Notes: a model not told the origin generated them from the letters alone. Positions 28,681 through 38,539 are shown, counted from the stretch's first letter. The stretch: DNA of 64,000 nucleotides from Haemophilus parainfluenzae (GCF_014931375.1 NZ_CP063117.1:1860501-1924500), one strand, 5' to 3'. Program-made: numbers and translations.

Positions 28681-29448
28681 ATGAAACAAACTGAAATTTT
28701 ACTGACGGTCAAACTTCATCAAGAATTATTTATTGATCCAAAACGTGTTCGCCTCTTAAAAGAAATTAAAGAATGTGGCTCAATCAACCAAGCGGCCAAA
28801 AATGCCAAAGTGAGCTATAAAAGTGCTTGGGATCACCTTGAAGCGATGAATAAAATCAGCCCAAAACCGCTTTTAGAACGTAATATCGGTGGGAAAAATG
28901 GGGGCGGTACATCATTAACGACTTACGCAGAACGTTTGCTACAGCTTTACGATTTGCTCGAACAAACACAAGAGCACGCGTTCCATATTCTGCAAGATGA
29001 GACGATCCCGTTAAACAGCCTGCTTTCAGCAACAGCAAAATTCTCCTTACAAAGTAGTGCGCGCAATCAATTTTTCGGTAAGGTAGCAAGCCAACATATT
29101 GTGGACTCCCGCTGCATTGTTGCAGTAAACATTCAGGATTTAGCTCATCCATTACATGTTTCAATCACAATGCGCAGTGCTGAGCGCCTCAGACTCATTA
29201 CTGAAAAAGAAGTGATGGTCATGTTTAAAGCCCCTTGGGTGAAAATTAGCGCCACCCCATTAGAAGAAAAAAATAACCTTTTCCAAGCGACGATTCTTTC
29301 TATGCAGAATGAAGAAGCGATTTTACAAATAAAGGACAGCTCAATTGAATTTTGTGCGAGTATTCATAGCAAAGATGGTTGGAAAGTGGGACAAGAAGTC
29401 TGGTTACACGTGGATCCTGAACAGATCATTTTAGCGACATTGAAGTAA
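28681..29448 (+). CDS. modE: Molybdate-responsive regulator ModE
   Basis: The 255-residue protein has an N-terminal winged helix-turn-helix (about residues 20-80; LKEIKECGSINQAAKNAKVSYKSAWDHLEAMN) and two tandem Mop domains. The first carries SARNQFFGKV, the molybdate-binding signature. With molybdate bound, ModE represses modABC in E. coli. Two consecutive ATGs occur at 28678 and 28681; GGAGGA at 28671-28676 favours the second. It diverges from modA, which places the operator between them, and converges with yfbR. Confidence 0.94.
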   Translation: MKQTEILLTVKLHQELFIDPKRVRLLKEIKECGSINQAAKNAKVSYKSAWDHLEAMNKISPKPLLERNIGGKNGGGTSLTTYAERLLQLYDLLEQTQEHAFHILQDETIPLNSLLSATAKFSLQSSARNQFFGKVASQHIVDSRCIVAVNIQDLAHPLHVSITMRSAERLRLITEKEVMVMFKAPWVKISATPLEEKNNLFQATILSMQNEEAILQIKDSSIEFCASIHSKDGWKVGQEVWLHVDPEQIILATLK

Positions 29449-29460
29449 TATCAGAAACAA

Positions 29461-29487
29461 AAAGTGCGGTTAAAATTAACCGCACTT
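29461..29487. terminator. Bidirectional terminator of modE and yfbR from inverted uptake signals
   Basis: AAAGTGCGGTTAA and TTAACCGCACTTT form a 13-bp stem between convergent genes, followed by T's on the right and preceded by A's on the left. Confidence 0.85.
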
Positions 29488-29499
29488 TTTTATTTTCGC

Positions 29500-30093
29500 T
29501 TACAACGCAATCTCATCAATCGATCGCCCAAAACTTGGCAAAAAGACCTGTAAAAAATAATCCATTTCTTGACTGTGCCATTGTTCCATTAAATTTTCTA
29601 AGCGTTTTTTCGCTGTTTTAAATTCATGGTTACCATGCTCTAATTCAAATTGAGCTTTAATATAGGCACAAATCAAATCTGCTTGTTTTACTAAATGCTT
29701 TTCTTCTGGGCTAAATTGCTCACTATCTAAGTATGGCGCAAAACTATCTTGCAACTCAGTCGGAAGCAAGCTAATTAAATGTAATTCGGCTGCCGCTTCA
29801 ATGTCTTTATAAGCATGAGTTATTTCAGAATTGAAATACTTAATTGGGGTCGGCAGATCACCCGTAAAAATTTCAGAGGTATCATGATACATCGCCATCA
29901 CCGCAATACGCTCAGGATTCACTTCCCCACCAAAAAATTGATTTTTAATAATGGCTAAGGCTTGTGCCACAAAGGCAACTTGCAGACTATGCTCTGCCAA
30001 GTTTTCCTTTTCAATATTGCGCATCAATGACCAACGCTGAATTAAGCGAAGACGATCTAAACAGGCAAAAAAGTGACTGGTTTTAACTTCCAC
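29500..30093 (-). CDS. yfbR: 5'-deoxynucleotidase YfbR (HD domain)
   Basis: The 197-residue protein is a metal-dependent HD-domain phosphohydrolase. Conserved residues are RIxRWSLMRN near the N-terminus, E-H-S for the first metal His (about residue 33), Y-H-D (about 68) for the HD pair, and [13 protein letters not shown], typical of YfbR. The E. coli enzyme removes phosphate from deoxyribonucleoside 5'-monophosphates in a dUTP-supplying pathway. It lies ten bases downstream of degS on the same strand and may be co-transcribed with it. Confidence 0.92.
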   Translation of the reverse strand: MEVKTSHFFACLDRLRLIQRWSLMRNIEKENLAEHSLQVAFVAQALAIIKNQFFGGEVNPERIAVMAMYHDTSEIFTGDLPTPIKYFNSEITHAYKDIEAAAELHLISLLPTELQDSFAPYLDSEQFSPEEKHLVKQADLICAYIKAQFELEHGNHEFKTAKKRLENLMEQWHSQEMDYFLQVFLPSFGRSIDEIAL

Positions 30094-30102
30094 GATATAT
30101 CC

Positions 30103-31125
30103 TTAGTTAGATGGTAACTCTTCAATAACTACAGGGAGATCAATCACTTTACCTAAGCGAGAAACAGTAACAATAACTTCTGTATTCGGTTTAGTATCAC
30201 TAATAATTTGCATCATTTCACGAATAGATAAGTTATCTTGTTTATTTAAACGTAAAATCACATCGCCCACTTGAATCCCCGCTTTCGCTGCCGGGCTATT
30301 GGCGGTCACACCTGTAATCACAATGCCACCGTTTGAGTTAGCGGTGATTTCACTTTGTACCCCAAAATAACCACGAATCACACGACCATCGCGAATAATT
30401 TTATACAACACATCATTAGCAATACTGATTGGAATCGCAAAATTCAGACCTTCCGCAATTTCATTGGCTGTTTTACCAATACTTAACGTGCTGATCCCCA
30501 CTAATTCGCCAGCTGAGTTAATTAAAGCGCCACCAGAGTTACCGCGGTTAATTGATGCATCTGTTTGAATAAAGTTTTGACGACCTAAAGAATCGCCAAC
30601 TGCACTACGTCCTACCGCACTGATAATCCCTTGTGACACACTTTGCCCAAGGTTATATGGGTTACCAATAGCTAGAGCAATATCACCTACTCGTACTTGG
30701 CGTTCTTTATTTTGTGGAATCGTCGAAAGATTGGTTGCTTTAATTTTTAATACCGCAAGATCCGTCAAATTATCCGAACCGATTAAATTCGCTTCATAAA
30801 TATTACCGTTTTGCAGTGCCACCACAATTTGATCAGCATTTTGGATAACGTGTTTATTGGTAAGAATATAACCGTCTTTGGTCATAATCACGCCAGAACC
30901 TAAGTTATTTACCTGTAATTGATCGCTATCATTAATACTGGCAGAAGAAAAAGATCGGTTGTACACATTCACCACGGCAGGAGAAGCAATTCTCACGGCG
31001 CTATTGAACGAAACGATATCATCAGCAGAGAAAAGGCTGCTGTTATTGAGCTTAGGAACGGCAAATAAAATAACACCTGCCGCAGCAAGCCCCCAAAGGG
31101 CGGAGTGGAAAAGTTTTTTAAGCAT
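30103..31125 (-). CDS. degS: Envelope-stress protease DegS
   Basis: The 340-residue protein has an uncleaved N-terminal membrane anchor (residues 7-24) and a trypsin-like domain with His92 (TNKHVIQ), Asp122 (TDLAVLKI) and Ser197 (RGNSGGAL). One PDZ domain follows (about 245-335, ending near LPVVIEELPSN). A single PDZ and the membrane anchor mark it as DegS rather than DegP/DegQ. In E. coli the PDZ senses C-termini of unfolded outer-membrane proteins, then DegS cuts RseA to release sigma E. Four bases separate its start from the ribD stop. Confidence 0.94.
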   Translation of the reverse strand: MLKKLFHSALWGLAAAGVILFAVPKLNNSSLFSADDIVSFNSAVRIASPAVVNVYNRSFSSASINDSDQLQVNNLGSGVIMTKDGYILTNKHVIQNADQIVVALQNGNIYEANLIGSDNLTDLAVLKIKATNLSTIPQNKERQVRVGDIALAIGNPYNLGQSVSQGIISAVGRSAVGDSLGRQNFIQTDASINRGNSGGALINSAGELVGISTLSIGKTANEIAEGLNFAIPISIANDVLYKIIRDGRVIRGYFGVQSEITANSNGGIVITGVTANSPAAKAGIQVGDVILRLNKQDNLSIREMMQIISDTKPNTEVIVTVSRLGKVIDLPVVIEELPSN

Positions 31126-31129
31126 TTTT

Positions 31130-32260
31130 TTATTCTTTTATTAATAAGTTAGGTAAATAACTGAGCTTTAAATCATCCCCAATTCTTTCACATTCTTGCA
31201 GTTGCCACAATGGGGCATCCGCAAGTTTTTCCAAATGCGAAAGTTGGCATAATCCTCGAGCGTTATCTCCCAAGAGTTTCGGGGCAACATAAATGATTAA
31301 TTCATCTACAGCATGTTGTTCAATCAAGCTACCCGCTAAATTGGCGCCCGCTTCTACCCAAACGGAATTCACTTGTCTCTTGCCGAATTCTGTCATCAAT
31401 AGATCAAAATCATAGTTTTCTGGCAGTAAAATTTGCTCACAAAAATCAGGGAATACAGACATATCTCGTGGAATTGAACCCACAAGCCAAACTGGCGAAT
31501 GGGTATGGAATAATTGATGGCTTGGTTGAACTCGATTTTTAGAATCTAAGATTATGCGAATAGGCTGACGCACAGTATCTTCCGCATATTCCGCTTTTAA
31601 ATCATCAGGGAATTGATTCCAACGCACGTTCAAGCTTGGATCATCGGCTAACACGGTAGCACTTGTTGATAAAAGTGCGGTCGCTTTAGCTCGCATTTTT
31701 TGCACATCTGCACGGGCTGCGTCACCCGTGATCCACTTACTTTCACCGCTCGCCATAGCTGTTCGTCCATCTAAACTCATGGCTAATTTCAGCTGTACAT
31801 AAGGCTTGCCAGTTCGCATACGTTTGAGAAAACCTTTATTTAAGACTTCCGCTTGTTCATTCAATAAATTGACCGCACTTGGTATGCCTGCATCGGCTAA
31901 CATTTTTAAGCCCTTGCCAGCCACTTGAGGATTAGGATCCGCCATAGCAGCCACTACTCGACTGACCCCCGCCTCAATTAAACCTAATGCACAAGGCGGT
32001 GTGCGACCATAATGAGAACAAGGCTCAAGCGTCACATAAGCAGTTGCGCCTTTCGCTTTCTCACCGGCATCGGCCAACGCCATTCTCTCTGCATGAGGCT
32101 GACCCGCTTTAAAATGAAACCCTTTCCCGACAATTTCACCGTTCTTAACTAACACACATCCTACGGATGGATTCGGCGTAGTGGTGTACTGCCCTTTTGC
32201 CGCAAGCTCAAGAGCCAGTTGCATAAATTTCACGTCATCAGGGGAAAAGGTGTCACTCAT
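31130..32260 (-). CDS. ribD: Bifunctional riboflavin deaminase-reductase RibD
   Basis: The 376-residue enzyme carries out steps 2 and 3 of riboflavin synthesis. The N-terminal deaminase domain (1-150) has the zinc site HAERMAL and PCSHYGRTPPC. The C-terminal reductase domain (about 155-370) begins with PYVQLKLAMSLDGRTA and binds NADPH. The start ATG at 32260 follows AAAGGA and lies one base from the nrdR stop. nrdR-ribD is a common pairing in gammaproteobacteria. Two uptake signals occur in the coding sequence. Confidence 0.96.
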   Translation of the reverse strand: MSDTFSPDDVKFMQLALELAAKGQYTTTPNPSVGCVLVKNGEIVGKGFHFKAGQPHAERMALADAGEKAKGATAYVTLEPCSHYGRTPPCALGLIEAGVSRVVAAMADPNPQVAGKGLKMLADAGIPSAVNLLNEQAEVLNKGFLKRMRTGKPYVQLKLAMSLDGRTAMASGESKWITGDAARADVQKMRAKATALLSTSATVLADDPSLNVRWNQFPDDLKAEYAEDTVRQPIRIILDSKNRVQPSHQLFHTHSPVWLVGSIPRDMSVFPDFCEQILLPENYDFDLLMTEFGKRQVNSVWVEAGANLAGSLIEQHAVDELIIYVAPKLLGDNARGLCQLSHLEKLADAPLWQLQECERIGDDLKLSYLPNLLIKE

Positions 32261-32261
32261 A

Positions 32262-32711
32262 TTAATCCTTTAAGCTTTCAATTTCTTTGGTGAATTCATT
32301 GATATTATCAAAGCTCAGGTAAACGGATGCAAAACGGATATACGCCACTTTATCTAATTCTTTCAGCTCATTCATGGCTAATTTACCCACGAGATGACTT
32401 GGCACTTCGCGCTCCCCCGTAGCACGTAATTGGATAATAATATGGCTAATGGCTTTTTCCACATCATCCGAACTTACAGGGCGTTTTTCTAACGCATGTT
32501 GAATACCGCTACGCAATTTATCTTCATTAAACGGCTCGCGTGACCCATCATTTTTAATAATTTTTGGCACCACTAATTCGGCCGTTTCAAAGGTGGTAAA
32601 GCGTTCATGACAATTCCCGCATTCCCGACGACGACGCACTTGATACCCATCAGAAACCAAACGGCTGTCAATCACCTTAGTTTCTTCAGTTGAACAAAAC
32701 GGACAACGCAT
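32262..32711 (-). CDS. nrdR: Ribonucleotide reductase regulator NrdR
   Basis: The 149-residue repressor has an N-terminal zinc ribbon ([15 protein letters not shown] and [13 protein letters not shown]; Cys3, Cys6, Cys31 and Cys34) and an ATP-cone domain (about 48-138). It senses ATP/dATP and represses ribonucleotide reductase operons by binding NrdR boxes. No nrd gene or clear NrdR box is in this window. It is the first gene of the nrdR-ribD-degS-yfbR run on the minus strand. Confidence 0.96.
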   Translation of the reverse strand: MRCPFCSTEETKVIDSRLVSDGYQVRRRRECGNCHERFTTFETAELVVPKIIKNDGSREPFNEDKLRSGIQHALEKRPVSSDDVEKAISHIIIQLRATGEREVPSHLVGKLAMNELKELDKVAYIRFASVYLSFDNINEFTKEIESLKD

Positions 32712-32788
32712 TTTAGCTCCTTTTCAAAATGATTCTTAAGTCAGTATCTTATCAAAAATCCAAGATCTTTTCGATCTGAAGATCCTCT

Positions 32789-35700
32789 TTAAGATAACAT
32801 TTCTCCAAACCAAGATGTGGTTTGTTTCACCAATTGTAAAAGACCATCCTGCGATTTAAATTGTTCCGTTTGCCCCCACACCCTCGCCCAATAAGGATCG
32901 GCTTTTCTATAACCATAGTTATCATCTTTCGCTAGAGATTCGATATTCGTTAAAACATTGTCAAAATTGACCGCACTTTCATCTTTTTCAATAAACTTCA
33001 CTATATTTTCCGTTGGAATGAGCTGAATTTGTTGCTGGCTTTGTAAATAGGCCTCAACGTACATTTTCAATTTCTCAAGTGCGGTTGATTTTTCTATTGT
33101 TTTTAATGTTAAATCCTTATCTTTAGCGATAATGCGTGGTGGCTGAGCGTTCTCTTTTGTCGCCAGTTGAATGAGATAATAAAGCCATGGGCGAATACGA
33201 TAACGATCTTTATATTTTGCAAATCGCCATTCGATTATCTGATTTTCATCGCCAAATAACGGCTCCATATAGCCAAACAAGCGAATATTGCCTTGTGCCG
33301 TTTCCACCACAAAATCGACACTCTCACTATGTGGTGAAGAATAATCCTTAATTTTCTCTTTAAAAGCCAATACATCAGCACGAATGGATTGTGCACAGAC
33401 TTCTGCAAACTCGCCGCGAGGCATGATGCCTTTCACTCGCTGTTTGGCAAAATAATCGTTAAATTGCGCTTCCTCTAAATGCAATAACTCATTACTAATG
33501 CGATAATGATCCAAACCATTTAACGTGAAGTTTTCACTTTCTTCAATGCGATCGTCCTCATCTCGGAAATACACGCCAAGCTGCTTTTCAAAAAAGAATT
33601 TCACTGGATTTTCAACAAAACTCACAAAACGATCGAGCTCAATTTCCGCTATTGACTCTTGATTTTCCCCCATCGGCACAACAAATTCATGACATTTTCT
33701 TTCTTGAAATTGCGCAATCGGCAACCATTTTTTCGCAAAAGAGCGGTTAATTTTCCCTTCATTTTGGAAATTGCTTGGACTAAATGCCGTCATTGGATGT
33801 TGTTCAATTCTCAAACCATTGTCTGAATAATGATTAATATAATCAACCAATTGGCTCACCAATACTGAAGGCTCTTTGGGTTGATTATCAATAATTGAAG
33901 AGCCCACATAACTCACATAAAAATGGGATCTTGCGGCGAGCAGAGCCTCAAGGAATAAATAACGATCATCATCTCGACGAACACGATCGCCTTTTTGATG
34001 ATGATATTGCATTAAGTCAAAACTATTTGGGGTATGACTGCGTGGGTAATCCGCTTCATTCATTCCGAGCAAACACACCACTTTAAAAGGAATAGAGCGC
34101 ATTGGTAAAAGCGTACAGAAATTCACTTTTCCCGCTAAGAAACGAAGGCTATTTGGTGTTTCTTCTAAACGCGCAGACATCACTTCCGCAATGACATCCG
34201 CCTGCAAGGTTTCTTCAAAATTGACGGCCTGCAAATCATCGGCAAAGGCATTAATACAATCTTGAATATAAAACAAGGTATCCGCCGTTTCTTCATTTTG
34301 CACAAAGAAATCCTTCAAAAGTGCAGTCAATTTTTCACGCCATTTTTCAATGTTGTGTGCTTTTTGCAGATCTTGATGCCATTTATTTAAGACCGTAAAA
34401 AATTGATTCACTGCACCAACTAACTGCCCTTTCAATCCATAGCTACTATCAAGTCCAAGGCTGTCTTGCCAAACGCCTTGCTCTTCACGCATCGCATAAC
34501 CTAAGGTCATACGCTCAAGCCCCGCCTGCCACGCGTTAAAATTCAGTGTATTCTGCCGTTTTTCTAAACCAAAGCGAATACCTGACTCTTTCACCCATTC
34601 ACGGATTTGCTCGAGATCGGCAAGGGCAATATTAAAACGTTCACGGATAGCCGGAATATCCAATAAAGCCAGTACTTCTTCCGCGCCAAACTGACTTTCT
34701 TTTAAATTTAACAGGGAAAGATAGCTCGACACGATCACATCACTTTCAGACAATTTACTGTCAGAAATTGAGAACGGAATAACAGGTGCGTCCGCACTAT
34801 TCGCCCCAAAGACAGCCTGAATATAAGGCGTGTATTGATTAACATCGGCCACCATGACCACCACATCTTTTGGTGTAATCTGTTCTTCTTTTGGTTTATA
34901 CTGATTCTGATCGAATAAATCCAACAAATAATCATGTAGCACTTCAACTTCTCGCATCGCGCTATGACAAGATTTCATCACCAAAGAGCGGTCATTTTTC
35001 TCTATATTTAATGCGCCATGGCTCAACGTCAAAATTTGATTTTGGATCTGCCCTAACAACGTTTTTTCGGGAAGTTCGGCATAATAATCACGGGAAATGG
35101 CTTGAATATTTTCTTCATCACGCACTAATTGATAGAGAAAATCCCGTCCCATTTTTCCCCAAGAGGCTAAAAGCGGATTTCCGCTGAACAATTCTTCTTG
35201 TTGATTGGTGTAATCAAGATCAGCAGGTTCCCATAACACTTGCTCGGCTGAAATTAAAGGCTTCACATCGTTGGTTTCTTGCACGAAACGCTGTCTTTCT
35301 AATAAATAGGATTTACTCAGATCTCGCAAATCACCCCAATATTCTTGACATGGATTATTGAAGAATAAATGTACATCTGTTTTAGCTGAAATACCTTGGA
35401 AAATATTGAGATAAACCGTTGGCAATGCAGGGATACCAAAAATAAAAATACGTTCCGGCAAGTTGAGTGTCGCATTGGGATCAAGACATAATTCTAAAAA
35501 TTGTTGATTGAGTGCAGCACGATGCTTTGCGTTTCCACCAAAATCACGTTGAACATCATCCACCAAGGCTCGCCATAAAATTCCCTGCCAGTGAATATTG
35601 CCTTTAATTTGAGAAAGAAAGGTAGGATTTAACGCCGAAAGGCCCTGCTTTTGCTGATTAATTTGAGCCAAGATTTTTTCATCATTATTTTCTTCCCATG

Positions 35701-36148
35701 CTGCAATCCATTCAGGGCGATAGACGAGATATTGGTCAAATAAATCGGCAACTTTTAGGCTTAATTGATAAAGTTTTTGCTGTTCTGATGCAGGCGAGGA
35801 CGCTAAATATTTTTTTAATGGTTCAAATTCTTTTTGCTGTAAAAAGGTAGGGATTAACCTCATTAATCGCCATAACGTTGAATCTTTTTCAAAAGGATTT
35901 TGCGTGGAAACATTCGGCAAATTATCGGCGTAAAGTTTCCAAATAAAACTGGAAGGCATGGGGAATTGGAAATTCGCTGCAACACCGCGTTTTTTAGCAA
36001 TTTCCATTTGTAACCATTGTGCCATACCCGGACTTTGCACTAACACAATGTCAGACTGAAACGGATCATGTTGAGGTAAATTTTCCAACAGCGAAACTAA
36101 AATATCCTTTTGAATTTCCAGTTGGTTTGAATAATAAGTAACGAACAA
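32789..36148 (-). CDS. recC: Exodeoxyribonuclease V gamma subunit RecC
   Basis: The 1119-residue protein matches RecC in length and order. The N-terminal inactive helicase-like region starts with YYSNQLEIQKDILVSLL and includes IVLVQSPGMAQWLQME. The middle part has VKFCTLLPMRSIPF-type and LLGMNEADYPR segments, and the C-terminal nuclease-like fold is inactive as in other RecC. It recognises Chi as part of RecBCD during double-strand break repair. recB and recD are not in the window. It follows comNOPQ on the same strand with a short gap, the arrangement I recall from H. influenzae. Confidence 0.95.
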   Translation of the reverse strand: MFVTYYSNQLEIQKDILVSLLENLPQHDPFQSDIVLVQSPGMAQWLQMEIAKKRGVAANFQFPMPSSFIWKLYADNLPNVSTQNPFEKDSTLWRLMRLIPTFLQQKEFEPLKKYLASSPASEQQKLYQLSLKVADLFDQYLVYRPEWIAAWEENNDEKILAQINQQKQGLSALNPTFLSQIKGNIHWQGILWRALVDDVQRDFGGNAKHRAALNQQFLELCLDPNATLNLPERIFIFGIPALPTVYLNIFQGISAKTDVHLFFNNPCQEYWGDLRDLSKSYLLERQRFVQETNDVKPLISAEQVLWEPADLDYTNQQEELFSGNPLLASWGKMGRDFLYQLVRDEENIQAISRDYYAELPEKTLLGQIQNQILTLSHGALNIEKNDRSLVMKSCHSAMREVEVLHDYLLDLFDQNQYKPKEEQITPKDVVVMVADVNQYTPYIQAVFGANSADAPVIPFSISDSKLSESDVIVSSYLSLLNLKESQFGAEEVLALLDIPAIRERFNIALADLEQIREWVKESGIRFGLEKRQNTLNFNAWQAGLERMTLGYAMREEQGVWQDSLGLDSSYGLKGQLVGAVNQFFTVLNKWHQDLQKAHNIEKWREKLTALLKDFFVQNEETADTLFYIQDCINAFADDLQAVNFEETLQADVIAEVMSARLEETPNSLRFLAGKVNFCTLLPMRSIPFKVVCLLGMNEADYPRSHTPNSFDLMQYHHQKGDRVRRDDDRYLFLEALLAARSHFYVSYVGSSIIDNQPKEPSVLVSQLVDYINHYSDNGLRIEQHPMTAFSPSNFQNEGKINRSFAKKWLPIAQFQERKCHEFVVPMGENQESIAEIELDRFVSFVENPVKFFFEKQLGVYFRDEDDRIEESENFTLNGLDHYRISNELLHLEEAQFNDYFAKQRVKGIMPRGEFAEVCAQSIRADVLAFKEKIKDYSSPHSESVDFVVETAQGNIRLFGYMEPLFGDENQIIEWRFAKYKDRYRIRPWLYYLIQLATKENAQPPRIIAKDKDLTLKTIEKSTALEKLKMYVEAYLQSQQQIQLIPTENIVKFIEKDESAVNFDNVLTNIESLAKDDNYGYRKADPYWARVWGQTEQFKSQDGLLQLVKQTTSWFGEMLS

Positions 36149-36185
36149 AGTAACGCCCTTTTGAAAGCAAAAACAATGCGTTATT

Positions 36186-36488
36186 TTACTCGGTTTTCAA
36201 TAAAAATTCACCTTGAGGATAGCGTATATTCACTTGATGATGACTGCATTGAATTGTAAATTGAATACCATTTTGTTGTACGCTATTTTCACAAGACAAG
36301 CCTAAAAACTGACGTTGAGCCTGATTTTCAGCAATTTGAATCGCCTGAAATTCTTGAAAAATTCTGACCGCACTTTTCCGTTGCTCGGTCGTCCATCGGT
36401 TAAATATCAAAAATAACCCGCTGAAAATCGATAAGGCTAATAAAAGTGACATTAACGACATACCATTATTCACTTTGATCTTGCGCAC
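36186..36488 (-). CDS. comQ: Competence pseudopilin-like protein ComQ
   Basis: The 100-residue protein has a short basic leader, then a Gly followed by a hydrophobic segment (GMSLMSLLLALSIFSGLFLIF), a type IV prepilin-like N-terminus. The +5 Glu of classical pilins is absent. The frame opens at a GTG (36488) that overlaps comP; another GTG at 36473 would give the short leader M-N-N-G. Neither has a strong ribosome site, so translational coupling is likely. It is the last gene of comNOPQ, which in H. influenzae is needed for DNA uptake. The assignment rests on gene order and the N-terminus. Confidence 0.75.
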   Translation of the reverse strand: MRKIKVNNGMSLMSLLLALSIFSGLFLIFNRWTTEQRKSAVRIFQEFQAIQIAENQAQRQFLGLSCENSVQQNGIQFTIQCSHHQVNIRYPQGEFLLKTE

Positions 36489-37152
36489 TTAAATCACTCC
36501 AACTTTTATCTACCAAACGCCATTGGCTATATTCTTGTACGAGTTTTGTCACCACGGCTTTACCGTAAGCCACCGTCACGCCCTCCTCTAACTTAAGCGA
36601 ACCACCTGTAATCACTGCTCCACTTATTCTTCCTTTGCCTGTTAAGGTTAAATCTCCTTCTGCTAGCAGAATACCATTCACATTCCCTTTAATTTCTAAT
36701 TGGCTTTGCGTTATCCAATACACTTGTGGTGTTTTTTGAGCTGTTAAAACTGACACCACTTTCACAAAGTGCGGTTGAAAATCAGCTTGTTTTTCGCTGG
36801 AAATAAAATCTCGCAGCATATTTTCATTCATGCCTTTTGTGGGCGATTTCTTAAATAACTCTGCACGTTTACACCAAACAGAATAGGCCACTTTATCCTC
36901 TGCCCCATTAGACTCAAAAAAGACTTGTTTCACTTTTTCAGCACCATTTACAGGCAAGTTTTGGCAAATATGTTTTTGTTGCAGCTGACTGATTTTCTGT
37001 AGCGCAAGGCTTTGTTCTACATAATATTTTCGCTGACTCATTTGAGATCGAAAAAACGCAAAGATCTGTTCATCAAATAATAAGATCAGTGCCAATAAGC
37101 CTGAAAGTAAAATCAGTGCCGTCAGTGTCACAATCCCTTTTTTCATGATCAT
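36466..37152 (-). CDS. comP: Competence pseudopilin-like protein ComP (DUF2572)
   Basis: The 228-residue protein starts with M-I-M-K-K-G followed by a hydrophobic helix IVTLTALILLSGLLALILLF, consistent with prepilin-peptidase processing after Gly6. The body is mixed, with a beta-rich LEIKGNVNGILLAEGDLTLTGKG stretch near residue 155 that resembles a small beta-solenoid. Its ATG overlaps the comO stop (ATGA). An uptake signal lies inside. It is the third gene of the competence operon behind the CRP-S site and probably belongs to the uptake pseudopilus. Confidence 0.78.
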   Translation of the reverse strand: MIMKKGIVTLTALILLSGLLALILLFDEQIFAFFRSQMSQRKYYVEQSLALQKISQLQQKHICQNLPVNGAEKVKQVFFESNGAEDKVAYSVWCKRAELFKKSPTKGMNENMLRDFISSEKQADFQPHFVKVVSVLTAQKTPQVYWITQSQLEIKGNVNGILLAEGDLTLTGKGRISGAVITGGSLKLEEGVTVAYGKAVVTKLVQEYSQWRLVDKSWSDLSAQDQSE

Positions 37153-37865
37153 TCTTCTTGATTTAATAAAGGCACCACAAGCGAAGTTTCATATTGAATA
37201 TGCTTATGTGTTGCAAGATTTCCCGCGAGTTTGATTTCAATCCCTTTCCCTGCCTTTAACCAGTCAAAACGTAATTGAGAAATCTCAAACTCTTTTTCAT
37301 CCAATAAATCTGTCCATCCACCACCGGCGTTACAAGTAGATTGCGTTAAAGCACGCTGACACTCTTCTGAACGACAATCCGCATTTACCGCATTTTTATA
37401 AGTTTGTTTGGTTTCGATCATTTTCTCGTTAAGTTTGTAACCAAATAGCTCCTTTTCGATATTTTTTGCCACATTTTTAACGCCATTTACACAGGTATTT
37501 TTTGTGTATTTTTCACCAATACAACCATTACTATTTAAATCATAAAAAAATAAAACACAGCTATTTGACGGAGCATTGTCTGCTTGAGCAATGGTTATTG
37601 CAGTGCCCTTTTCATCCAATTCAAATAAAGCCAGATTATCTTCAATGAGTTTTTGGTTTGCGGCTCGAAAGCCTACACGACGCAGATCTTTCCCGATGAG
37701 TTGAATTGTACGTTGTAATTCCGTTTGTAGTTTGAGTTGTAACATTAAACGCTGATTCTGCTGTTGAGTTTGGGCATAAAATTGTGCAACCAATAGCAAT
37801 AATAAAGCGGATAAGCCAAGTGAAATCAACAAACTCACCAATGTTTCGCCTTTTAATGGTTTCAT
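37149..37865 (-). CDS. comO: Competence pseudopilin ComO (PilW/PulJ-like)
   Basis: The 238-residue protein has leader MKPLKG, then E-T-L-V-S-L-L-I-S-L-G-L-S-A-L, close to class III signal peptides of minor pseudopilins. The LxDxRRxGFR phrase (KDLRRVGFRAANQ) near residue 60 is typical of PilW/PulJ proteins. Six or more Cys residues in the body could form disulphides. I prefer the ATG at 37865 because it overlaps the comN stop in an ATGA; an ATG three codons earlier is possible. Confidence 0.8.
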   Translation of the reverse strand: MKPLKGETLVSLLISLGLSALLLLLVAQFYAQTQQQNQRLMLQLKLQTELQRTIQLIGKDLRRVGFRAANQKLIEDNLALFELDEKGTAITIAQADNAPSNSCVLFFYDLNSNGCIGEKYTKNTCVNGVKNVAKNIEKELFGYKLNEKMIETKQTYKNAVNADCRSEECQRALTQSTCNAGGGWTDLLDEKEFEISQLRFDWLKAGKGIEIKLAGNLATHKHIQYETSLVVPLLNQEE

Positions 37866-38380
37866 CTTGTACATGCACTCGCCGCTTGATCAGACTTTAA
37901 TTTGATACTGCCAACATTGAAAAAAGAGAACAATGTACGATGCTCTTCAGCCTGTAGCATAAAACAATTTGTTTCCATGGTATTTCTTACCCCATTAAAT
38001 TTCACCGCCACTTCAGACGGATATAATTTAGGGCCTATAAGCATCGTTTTTCCTTCAAAATAAGGATAGTAAAAATGCGCATAAAGGTTTTTAGGACAAT
38101 TCTGGGGATGAAAACAATCACAAAAATGATCGTTTTTTACTTGAGCAGTAATACACCAACGTTGATTCGCTCTATCTTGATTAGCCAAAATAAACCAAAT
38201 CGCTGATGAATTTTCTGCCCTCGCTTGAATATTGCGTAAGAAAAAATAAAGCCGTTGTTGCTCTTTTTCGAGAAAATATTGGGGATCGTTTTTCTGCCAT
38301 TTAGGCAATGTAAACGCCAACGTTAAGCTTAAAATAAATAATACAATCAAGGTTTCTAATAAAGTTATCCCTTTATACAT
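37862..38380 (-). CDS. comN: Competence pseudopilin ComN (GspH/FimT-like)
   Basis: The 172-residue protein begins M-Y-K-G then ITLLETLIVLFILSLTLAF, a type IV prepilin N-terminus with Glu at mature position 5. The body has paired Cys residues (CDCFHPQNC). The ATG at 38380 follows AGAAGG; the upstream frame to 38404 starts inside an uptake signal and would break the short leader. It is the first gene of comNOPQ, and the CRP-S site centred 75 bases upstream implies control by CRP with Sxy (TfoX). Confidence 0.82.
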   Translation of the reverse strand: MYKGITLLETLIVLFILSLTLAFTLPKWQKNDPQYFLEKEQQRLYFFLRNIQARAENSSAIWFILANQDRANQRWCITAQVKNDHFCDCFHPQNCPKNLYAHFYYPYFEGKTMLIGPKLYPSEVAVKFNGVRNTMETNCFMLQAEEHRTLFSFFNVGSIKLKSDQAASACTR

Positions 38381-38444
38381 AAAATGCCTTCTTTTTGACC
38401 GCACTTTAAAAGTCCTTTAGAAGAAAGCCAAATTGGCTACTTTA

Positions 38445-38466
38445 TTTTTGCGATACTGATCGCAAA
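38445..38466 (-). promoter_or_regulatory. CRP-S (Sxy-dependent CRP) site of the comNOPQ operon
   Basis: The 22-base sequence reads TTTTTGCGATACTGATCGCA followed by AA, with the GCGAT/ATCGC core that distinguishes Sxy-dependent CRP-S sites from TGTGA/TCACA sites. A class II promoter with the site at -41.5 would start near 38414, leaving a leader of about 34 bases before comN. Confidence 0.88.
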
Positions 38467-38533
38467 TTTCCTTTAAAAAACGGGAAAAACCGTGAATTAA
38501 ACATTTTCAACTGGCTATTTACTAAAACTCCCT

Positions 38534-38539
38534 TATAAT
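38534..38539 (+). promoter_or_regulatory. Candidate suhB -10 element
   Basis: A consensus TATAAT lies 41 bases before the suhB start. No good -35 element is seen at the usual distance. Confidence 0.45.
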
